A stretch of DNA of 48,500 nt, from contig JACVTC010000035.1 of assembly GCA_016946835.1 (NCBI GenBank), positions 1,286,501 through 1,335,000 on the forward strand. Direction: 5' to 3'. Below the pieces are notes generated by a model. The model saw only the letters and a list, made by a program, of their open reading frames with translations. It did not search any database and had not been told where the DNA came from. Origin of the DNA: Neocallimastix lanati (nom. inval.). Lineage: Eukaryota; Neocallimastigomycota; Neocallimastigomycetes; Neocallimastigales; Neocallimastigaceae. Positions within the stretch are counted from its first letter, which is position 1. Every line of letters starts with the position of its first letter. The translations under genes and the position numbers were made by a program. Below are positions 36,505-48,500 of the stretch, in pieces.

Positions 36505-36725
36505 TTTATCGCTTCAAAGGAAAGATAGGAACTGGAGAAGCTCACCGAGAAAAAGCGTACTAGAAAATTCTCAACAATAATATACATGTCAGAGCGCCAA
36601 TGCAAATACTTACTAGGCCGTCCAGCGGGGACATTATCTGCCTATGCCAAGTGTTGTGACTACATCAAATATACTCACTGCCCTTGAGGAGGGGTGCTGA
36701 AACTAAAGGCGGTACACGTCGGAAT
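36505..36725. ncRNA. Candidate structured non-coding RNA gene, family not identified
   Basis: About 220 bp of ordinary base composition (roughly 45 percent GC by eye) sits as an island between poly-A/TA tracts. All frames are broken by stops, so it is not an exon I can recognise. It can form several local hairpins on the plus strand. One has an outer TAGGC/GCCTA stem around an inner GTCC/GGAC stem (about 36614-36645). Another is CAC-CCC/GGG-GTG (about 36676-36696), and CTCACCGAG at about 36541-36549 can form a small stem. These fold in either orientation, so the strand is open. I compared it from memory with U1, U2, U4, U5, U6, U3, SRP, 5S, RNase P and MRP RNA and saw no convincing signature. 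Alternatives are a SINE-like element or an odd exon. Confidence 0.45.
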
Positions 36726-36726
36726 A

Positions 36727-36761
<35 letters not shown>

Positions 36762-36766
<5 letters not shown>

Positions 36767-36790
36767 AAGCAAAAGTTGTACAACTTCTTT
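36762..36790. other. Inverted repeat just downstream of the RNA island
   Basis: AAAGAAG, a short spacer, the perfect 14-bp palindrome AAGTTGTACAACTT, then CTTT. The whole can fold into one hairpin. Its position right after the GC-containing island suggests a 3' end or processing element, but this is inference. Confidence 0.4.
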
Positions 36791-37422
36791 ATTATCAATT
36801 TCTTTATTATCTTTATAATTAATAATATTCAAATAATTTAAATACTAAACATGTACTCTCTATATATATATAAATATTAAAAATATATATATTTAATTAT
36901 TTATTTATACTGGACATAATATAATTTGAAATTTATATTTCTTAAAATTGATTGGTTTTGTTTTAATAAATAAATAAATCTTTAAATTTTAAATAAAAAA
37001 TCTTTAAATTTTAAATAAAAATTTTTAGAAAGTTTAACAAGTTTGATAAATTTTATAAAAAAGTTTCATATTAAAAAAATAAATTTTTTAGGATTATAAT
37101 AATTTGTTGATATTGTTAAATATTAATAAGTATATTTATAATATATAAAATAAATTAAATATATAAATTTTAATATATTATAATTTTTTTTATTAAAAGA
37201 AAATTTAAAAATTAAAAAATTCTAATTATATTTTAAAAAACTCACATTATATATATTATTTCTATATCCTTTATTTTGTGGTATTATTATATAATTTTTA
37301 ATGACATAAACAGAAAAAAGAAAAAAAAGAGAAGAATAATTCTTTTTTCATATTATATTTATTCTATAATAAAATAAAGGTAAAGTATTATATAGTTATG
37401 TAATCTAATTTATATTTTCAAT

Positions 37423-37454
<32 letters not shown>

Positions 37455-37891
37455 TTTAAATCCCAAATTATTAAAAAAGTTTTAAAATAAAATATTTTTT
37501 CTATTATATTAAGATTATTGATTATATTATTTATGATTTTATAAAATATAATAATAATAATAATAATAATAATATATTTTATATATTTAATCTTCAGAAA
37601 TCAATGAAATTTTATATATTAAAATATTATTAAAAATATTTTTTCTTTATATAAAATTCCTACTCATATTATTATTTAAATACATTCGTATATACAATTA
37701 ACAAATAGATATAAATCAATTTGAAAAATTAATTTTTTTATTATTTTTAAAATAGAAAAAAATATTTTAAAAATACGTAATTTTAAAAAAGATGTATTAA
37801 AACATTAAAAAAAAATATATCAAGTGATAATTTTAAAATAACGCTTTCTTAATGGAATAATTAATAATTATGGAAATAATAATTTTTTTAA

Positions 37892-37897
<6 letters not shown>

Positions 37898-37939
<42 letters not shown>

Positions 37940-37968
37940 CAAACAAACAAACAAACAAACAAACAAAA
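37898..37968. repeat. (AAT)n followed by (AAAC)n microsatellite
   Basis: AAT units to about 37934, then about eight CAAA units. Non-coding. Confidence 0.9.
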
Positions 37969-38265
37969 ACAAAAACGAAAGAAAAAAAATTAATAATAAA
38001 TTGGAAATAAAAGAAATTAAAATTATTGAAAATATCATTATTAATAATAATATTAATACTTTATAAATTATAGTAATTATAAAACTATAGGAAATACGAA
38101 ATTAATACTAGCTTCAATAATAGTAGTTATAATATTTAAAATAATAATATCTCTGAAATTACAAGAAAAAAAATATAATAATGATAATTATACCATTATA
38201 TTAATATCAAATATTAGTCTTGAAAATTTTACCAATCTTCTATTCCTAGTTCACTCTCCCTTTCG

Positions 38266-38315
<50 letters not shown>

Positions 38316-38471
38316 ATATTTTGAAATAAACGATATTAAATAAAATACCAATTCGCTAATTCTAACGCCTAATAAAAATAAATTTAGTTATAACAATAAA
38401 ACTCTACCTTAAAGTATTAATTCAAAGCAAGGTATTATATAAGTAACAAAAAAAATAGAATAAAAGAGAAA

Positions 38472-40016
38472 ATGATTTGGGATGATTTTATTGGAGAACC
38501 ATCTTCTAGTAGTAGAAGTAATAATTCCAATAGGTCAAAAAATAAAGGAAAGCATCATTTATTAACCGATGAAGAATATGTCGTATATAATTATGTCGAT
38601 GATGATAATGTACCATTAGAATTTTTCACAGAAACTAGTGGAAAGCCTGCATCAACAGATAGCAGTGATATTGATTTAGTAAATGATAATTATTCTACCA
38701 GATCAAGTGATGATCTATATTCTACAAGTAAGGAGGATAATGAAACTGATAATGATGTTAATTTTTACTCTAATATAATTGGTAATAGCGGTTCTTCATC
38801 AAATTCTAATAATACCAATACCAATGCCACTAATAATAATAATAATAATGAAAATAATCATCATGACAATGACCTCACAGAAGATGAATTATTAGCAATA
38901 AGATTACAGTTTGAAGAACAAGAAGAATTTAATAATAGAATGGTAACAATTAATTGAAATACATCAATAAATTAATTATATCTATATCAACAGGATTATT
39001 ATCATTATAATTTATATTTTATAATATAATTTATTTGTTACATTTAATTAATTATTATTATATATATAATACTTAAAAATGATAAATTATAATCAAAATT
39101 AAATGAAAAACAACAATAATAATAATAATGAGGCCAATATTAATCAATATGAATTAACTAATGATCTTTTTGATGTAGATGACCTACAAATTAACGCCAT
39201 ATATTCAGCATTTAATGATTTATCTTCAAATATATTTATGAATCCAGAGTAATTTAAAAAATATTCTCTAATAATTTATGACTATATATACTATTAAATA
39301 AATATAATTTAATCATATAATGACATATACACACACAAATATATATTTATTATAATTATTATTATTATTATAATTATTATTATTATTATTATAATTATTA
39401 TTATTATTACTTTTCAATTATTATATAGGGGATATGTTATGGATTTAAGAAATTATATGGATGATGACGAATTAGATGACAGTTATGAAGGTTTATTAAG
39501 ATTAGAAGAAAGAATAGGAAATGTAAAACATAATTTAGATAATAATTTAATTAATAAAAATAAATTAATAAAATATAATAAGAATAATAAAGAAATAAAA
39601 GAAACGAAGTAAGTTTATTTTTATATTATTATGTATATATTATATATTTTAGTTTATAATTCAATTCAATAAATAATACAAATATTAGATTTTCCTTATG
39701 TCTAATTTTTTCTAAATATATATAAATATTATTTATAATTATATGAAATGATATTAATTATTAATATTATTATTACAATTTAAAATTAATATATAATAGA
39801 TGTTCTATATGTCTTTTAGATTATGAAAACAATGATGAATTACGTAAACTAGTTTGTTCTCATTTTTTCCATAAAAAGGTATACATACATTAATATTAAA
39901 TATTATATTAATATTCACATATAATATTACCATTTATTAATTAAAAAATTATATATATATATATATATTAGTGTATTGATAATTGGTTTAATAGTAGTTC
40001 AACTTGCCCAATGTAA

Positions 40017-40063
<47 letters not shown>

Positions 40064-40174
40064 TATATTTTATATAATCTTATTTCTATTATTATTATTT
40101 TCATTATTATTGCTTTATACATAAAACTAACCTTTAAATGAATTTATTCTTCATATATATATATATATATATAT

Positions 40175-40215
<41 letters not shown>

Positions 40216-40254
40216 TGTCGTATAGATGTAAAAGAAAAATTAAAGAAAAAATAA
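38472..40254 (+). CDS. RING-H2 finger protein, probable E3 ubiquitin ligase
   Basis: Exons: 38472-38942, 39133-39248, 39429-39608, 39800-39878, 39972-40012, 40215-40254. Phases close to 308 aa. The long N-terminal part is acidic and Ser/Asn-rich with a poly-Asn run (about residues 120-131) and no known domain. In exon 3, SYEGLLRLEERIGNV matches the helix often found before plant-type RING-H2 domains. The RING-H2 finger itself uses Cys257, Cys260, Cys275, His277, His280, Cys283, Cys294 and Cys297 (CSIC, VCSHFFHKKC, CPIC), a complete C3H2C3 set. A Trp (Trp287) sits where E2-binding RINGs carry one. It would transfer ubiquitin from an E2 to unknown substrates; no membrane segment is seen. The last acceptor follows a run of about 31 A, an unusual 3' splice site, but it restores the final zinc ligand. 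Exon 2 could alternatively start a separate short protein at 39103. Confidence 0.87.
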
Positions 40255-40331
40255 AAATAAAAATAAAAAAAAAAAAAAAAAAAAAGGAAACACCCATCTC
40301 AAACATATATATACAATTATTTATTTTATTT

Positions 40332-40368
<37 letters not shown>

Positions 40369-40549
40369 CAAAAAATAATATAATTTAAAATATTATTAAA
40401 AATAATAATAATAAAAATAATTACTAACCTCATTTTTTAATAATAATAATTTCCAATATATAATAAAATTTTTAATTTTTATTTTTTAATATTTGTCGTT
40501 TTATAATACATCAATATATTAATTTTTTTATATGAAAAAATATATATAA

Positions 40550-40616
<67 letters not shown>

Positions 40617-40863
40617 TTATTTTAGAAAATTAAATGTTTAAATAAAAAATTAAACATAAAATGAGAATAAATAATAGATATAATGATATTTTAATTGTTT
40701 TTATAGAATTTATATATATAAATAAATGATTTACTTTTATTCTTAATAATTAATAAATTAAATTTATCACCTATTGTCGTTTCTAGTTAATTCCATTCTA
40801 AAAAAAAAAAAAAAAAAAAAAATTCTAAGTATATACTTTTTCTTTATTTCCTATTATTCTTAT
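40255..40863. other. Intergenic region downstream of the RING gene
   Basis: Poly-A and poly-T tracts (for example T run about 40329-40368), an (AAT)n microsatellite at about 40548-40613 and an A run at 40801-40821. The RING gene 3' UTR lies here. No coding exon. Confidence 0.7.
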
Positions 40864-41539
<676 letters not shown>

Positions 41540-41553
41540 ATCCCATCCCTAAA
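41540..41553 (-). other. Polypurine tract of the Copia element
   Basis: On the element strand, AGGGATGGGAT lies immediately before the TGTTA edge of the 3' LTR, the expected place for plus-strand DNA priming. Confidence 0.7.
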
Positions 41554-41589
41554 CAATGAACCAATGAATATTAATTTAATTTTTTTTTT

Positions 41590-42025
41590 TTTTTATAATT
41601 TCATCTTAAATATATTTGTATTTTATGTCCATATATTTGTATCATTTTTTTTTGTTTTCATTTTCAGCTATATCCTTACATGGTTTATTATTTATTCTAA
41701 TATTAATTCCAATATTCTTATTGAATAATTCATTTATTAATATTTTTATTCTTATAGCTTCTTTTTTTTTTTTGTACATTGTATTAAACTTGAGTATTCG
41801 GCTTCTGTAGTTAGTAAGGCTATACTTTTCTGAATAATTAATTCCTATGATATTGGACTATTTCCTAATACGAAAATATATCCTGAGGTGAATCTTCTTT
41901 TAATTTCATCTGCATTCTTAAAATTTTCTTTCTCTTATAATGGATTAAATTGCCCATTGTATTTTTTTTTTTTTTAGGTATTTTAATATTTGAATACCTG
42001 CATTCAAATCAGCCTCTTTTGGATT
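41590..42025 (-). pseudogene. Copia RNase H domain, broken
   Basis: Reading the minus strand downward, the segment shows NPKEADLNAGIQILKYL, then FTSGYIFVLGNSPIS, QKSIALLTTEAEYSSL, EAIRIKILINELFNKNIG, NNKPCKDIAENEN and DIKYKYI. These are the successive blocks of the Ty1/Copia RNase H that follows reverse transcriptase. A stop replaces the usual Trp after PIS, other stops follow the poly-Lys stretch, and there is a frame disruption at the poly-A tract near 41961-41974. Confidence 0.85.
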
Positions 42026-42095
42026 CTAAGAAAATAGAATTATTTTTGTAGCTCTTATTTGTTTTAATTAATATAATTAAATCAAATAAGGGCTT

Positions 42096-42640
42096 TTATT
42101 TAAAGTTAAAAAGATTTTCATCATTTGTATAGATGGTAGTAATTAGCTTATTATTTTTAAATATTTGGAGTCTTTTTTTATTATGGTAAATTTCCTTTAC
42201 TAATTTAAAGCCCTTTTTACATAGATAATGAGTGGAAATTAAATTATTTTGTATGTATAGAAAGTAAAACTCATCTCCAATAGAAAAATGTTTATTTTTA
42301 TATATTCCTTTGTACATATCCTTTTTGTAAATATGAAATCCCTCTATTAGAAACTTCTTCATGGTTTGATAGTGATTTTATATTTTTAGATAAGACAATT
42401 TCTGTATCAATGATTCTTGACTCTTTATTGTTATTTTCTTTATCATTATTTTCTTCTTTTAATATTTCGGCCTTTATTTTATTTACTTTTATGTTCCCAG
42501 GAGTTATTAAATTGTTATTATAATTATAATTATCTTCTATAATATTAGTTGTTATATTGAAACAGAAATCGAATAATTGATTTGAATCTGAATCTGAATA
42601 TGAATCAAAATCTAAATATAAATTGTTTTGTTCTTCATAA
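42096..42640 (-). pseudogene. Copia pol N-terminus with GAG-pre-integrase domain, broken
   Basis: An 88-residue frame (42096-42362) has NNLISTHYLCKKGFKLV and ends KNNKLITTIYTNDENLFNF, the pattern of the GAG-pre-integrase domain that precedes integrase in Copia polyproteins. Upstream (42363-42640) a second frame rich in Asp/Ser/Asn probably belongs to the protease and linker region, but I see no clear DTG/DSG protease motif. Integrase should follow and is absent. Confidence 0.7.
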
Positions 42641-42646
42641 TTAACA

Positions 42647-43327
42647 TTATATGATTTGAAATTTCAATATATCGAAATGTGAATGAATATCCAATGATGA
42701 CATTGAATATAAAACCTTTGTTTCTTTACTTAGTTCTGATTTATTTTGTAATTTTGCATCATGATTATGTTCTGTAAGTAATGAGTTAAGATTATCTAAA
42801 TACGGCTTAAAGTCATCATTTTTAATTTTTAATTTCTTAATTTTCATTTCTACTTCAAATAGTCTGGATAGGTCTGTTTTTTTTTTTTTTTGATAATCTT
42901 TTAATTCATTTAACATTAAATATGCACTTGTGCAATTATTTAATTAACTTTTTTGTTTATTCGTCAAGGCTATTCAATATTATAATCCTGACGTTACTAT
43001 TATACTTCAAGTGCTTTTTATTGGTGTTTATATCTTTAAATTTTTTTTTTTGATATGTAATCAACCTAATTCTTTAGAATCAAGGAATAATTTCAAATTT
43101 ATTACAGCTTCGTTATTCGGGTGTAGAATAATTTCAAATCCGAATCCCATTTGAGAAAGTTTTCATTTGTAGTTTTAAAATTTTGAATATGAAATTTAAT
43201 AATTGTATTTTGTTTGAATATTTGGAGTTTCTACATCAACAGGAATATCATTCATTGTTGTGTTTGATGTATTTTTTGCTTTTATTGTATTTGTTGAAGG
43301 CTTTGAAGAACTTCCCCTTCCACACAT
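42647..43327 (-). pseudogene. Copia gag, broken by stops and frameshifts
   Basis: A start is possible at 43327 (Met-Cys-Gly-Arg-Gly-Ser) close inside the 5' LTR. A later frame reads FHIQNFKTTNENFLKWDSDL, like the N-terminal region of Copia gag. The 89-residue frame at 42647-42916 begins LNELKDYQKKKK and contains YLDNLNSLLTEHNHDAK, typical of the central gag helices. Several stops and shifts separate these pieces. Confidence 0.7.
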
Positions 43328-43402
43328 AAAGTATCATTTCTGATTTTAAGTGTTATATTAAATAGATTAAGAGTTTCACCGATTCAATAATTCATTAACA
43401 AT

Positions 43403-43620
43403 TGTTGATATCAAAATTCAACATATTAAATATTAAACATTCATTAAATATTAAAATAAAGAAATATTAACAGTTACATTAAAATAACTAAATCAGAAAA
43501 TTTAACAACTGTTCATTTATTTATTTTATTGTTTCTACATTAAGAAAGAGCTATTCCTATAAAAATATGTCATATGTCATTACATGTTATCTAAAAGTAT
43601 TTTTCTATAATAGTCTAACA
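43403..43620 (-). repeat. Copia 5' LTR
   Basis: About 218 bp, beginning TGTTGATATC and ending TAGTCTAACA on the plus strand, with TGTTR/YAACA ends as expected for an LTR. Its inner half matches the 3' LTR (TTTATTTATTTTATTG, CTACATTAAGAAAGAGC, ATGTCATTA). A primer-binding site should follow near 43380-43402 but is too eroded to name the tRNA. Confidence 0.75.
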
Positions 43621-44054
43621 TTACTGATAACGTTTAACGTTACCCTATGTAGAACTATCAAATAGAAGTATTTTACACTTAAAAATGTAGTAAAATGTAA
43701 TTAAATAAATAGCTGCGATATTTAGTAATTTAAATAAAACATTTTTTTTTAAAAAAAAAAAAAAAAAAAAAAATATTAAAAAAAAATAATATATTTGAAT
43801 TTATTAATTTAAATGGAAATAGAGTTGTTATAAAGGTTAAATTACTTAAACTAAACTATTATCAATAAGACCTAACCTGTGATTTTAATTTAATATATTT
43901 TTTTTTTAAAAAAAAATTGAATATATCAAGAACTTCAATAAAGAAAAAAAGGAAAAAAGAGTTCCAAGATGTATATATATAATATTTATTCAAAGATAAA
44001 AAATATTTAATATATAAATAATAAATATTTTATTTTAATATATAATATATCTTT

Positions 44055-44085
<31 letters not shown>

Positions 44086-44229
44086 GTAAATTTGTTTATT
44101 CTATTTTATTTTAAATTTAAATTTAATTTTTATTAAGTGGATTTCAAAGAAAAATATAAAAAAAAATAATTTTTTTCAATCCTATATTGTTTATAAATTT
44201 ATTAAAATAATAATAAAAATAAAAAAATA

Positions 44230-44263
<34 letters not shown>

Positions 44264-44637
44264 TAAATATTTAAAATAAAAAGATAAAAATATTTATAAA
44301 ATAAAAATAATGAATAATAGAATGGATTAATACATTATATAATTAAAATAAATTAAATAGATTTAAAAGATAGAAAATAACTATAATACATATATATATA
44401 AATAAAATAAATTAATATATAATTATTAATCTTAATAATTATTTATTAATCTTAATAATTATTTATTAATCTTAATAATAAATAAAAATATAATACATAA
44501 AAAGAAAATGAAAAAGTTAAAAAAAAAATAATAATAATATTAATTATAATAATATATTAATATTAAATATATATTTAATATTAATATAAATATTAAAAAA
44601 AAATTAAATATATATATATATATATTATATATTTATA
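43621..44637. other. AT-rich region between the Copia remnant and tRNase Z
   Basis: Contains an imperfect palindrome around GATAACGTTTAACGTTAC near 43627-43644, poly-A and poly-T runs (43749-43773, 44058-44086, 44230-44261) and a 20-bp tandem repeat at 44424-44480. The tRNase Z 3' UTR lies at the right end. No coding exon seen. Confidence 0.65.
44424..44480. repeat. 20-bp tandem repeat, about 3 copies
   Basis: The unit ATTAATCTTAATAATTATTT recurs with an exact 20-bp period. Non-coding. Confidence 0.88.
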
Positions 44638-48173
<3,536 letters not shown>

Positions 48174-48442
48174 CTATAAAGAAATATAATAAATAAATAA
48201 TAAAATATAATAAAATATATTTATACAGTAAAATATTATATATATAGATTTATAAATATAATAATATTGTGATTAATAATTTTAATATTAATTAATAATT
48301 AATATTAATAATTAAACGATGAGCAATGAAGAGCATTAATATTAAAGAATAATAAATAATATTAATAAATAGTAATAATAATAATAAATATATAATAAGT
48401 AAAGATATAGAGATACAGATAGATGATTATTAAAAAAATAAT

Positions 48443-48474
<32 letters not shown>

Positions 48475-48500
48475 ATAAAATAAAATAAAAAAAAAAAAAA
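48174..48500. other. Probable tRNase Z intron and AT-rich DNA to the window edge
   Basis: No further tRNase Z exon is recognisable, although the visible protein lacks its N-terminal domain. The intron therefore either exceeds 320 nt or the next exon is too short to see. The end is (AAAAT)n-like and poly-A. Confidence 0.6.

Larger units (their letters stand above)
36726..38471. other. AT-rich intergenic region upstream of the RING gene
   Basis: Begins with a (TA)n tract, then an inverted repeat around 36762-36790. A poly-A run at 37430-37453 and (AAT)n then (AAAC)n microsatellites at about 37898-37968 follow. A 41-base A run lies near 38271-38311. The last 200 bp should contain the RING gene promoter and 5' UTR. 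No exon is seen. Confidence 0.65.

Noticed and set aside
36616-36640. U1 snRNA start (ATACTTACT) inside the RNA island
   Set aside because: The 5' word is similar, but the U1-70K and U1A loop motifs and the Sm site are absent.
36685-36715. TPP riboswitch-like word (GGGGTGCTGAAAC) in the island
   Set aside because: The second half of the aptamer (the CTGAT..GGATAATACCAGC-type part) is missing.

Overview
The window looks like nuclear DNA of an early-diverging fungus. An anaerobic gut fungus (Neocallimastigomycota) is my best guess. The reasons are extremely AT-rich intergenic DNA full of poly-A/T runs and (TAAA)n or (TAA)n microsatellites, short coding exons of clearly higher GC, many small GT-AG introns, Asn/Ser-rich low-complexity stretches in proteins, and a secreted chitinase with several CBM18 modules. 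The genus call is inference. All ten genes whose 3' end is visible stop with TAA.

Layout from left to right. 1-306: 3' end of an unknown Ser/Asn-rich gene (+). 2635-4351: casein kinase II regulatory subunit beta (+), with a 32-nt first exon before a 1051-nt intron. 5518-7956: bifunctional purine enzyme ATIC/PurH (-, 5 exons, 592 aa). 8889-12418: nicastrin, the large gamma-secretase subunit (+, 14 exons, 755 aa). 13896-18619: COPII coat subunit Sec24 (-, 17 exons, 1025 aa). 20643-22572: bystin/Enp1 ribosome-biogenesis factor (+, 7 exons, 426 aa). 23351-28206: NSF/Sec18 AAA+ ATPase (-, 17 exons, 741 aa, with an 18-nt microexon). 28207-33054: a gene-poor AT-rich spacer. 33055-35777: secreted CBM18-GH18 chitinase (+, 3 exons, 798 aa). 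36505-36725: a compact island of ordinary base composition with local hairpins, probably a structured non-coding RNA I cannot identify. 38472-40254: RING-H2 ubiquitin-ligase-like protein (+, 6 exons, 308 aa). 40864-41391: a 528-bp (TTC)13(TTA)163 microsatellite. 41396-43620: a decayed, internally deleted Ty1/Copia retrotransposon (-) with both LTRs. 44638-48173: the C-terminal catalytic part of a long-form tRNase Z (-), whose 5' exons lie beyond the window.

The genes are mostly unrelated housekeeping functions, as expected for eukaryotic gene order. Four act on or in the secretory and endomembrane system (Sec24, NSF, nicastrin, chitinase), two in RNA or ribosome maturation (bystin, tRNase Z), one in signalling (CK2 beta), one in purine synthesis and one in ubiquitination. 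Exon models were built by hand from GT-AG sites. In each multi-exon gene the splice phases close exactly, and the protein length agrees with the family where I know it. I recognise no new multi-gene system. The best leads are the unidentified RNA island, the fungal nicastrin, and the way splice sites run directly into homopolymers and microsatellites.
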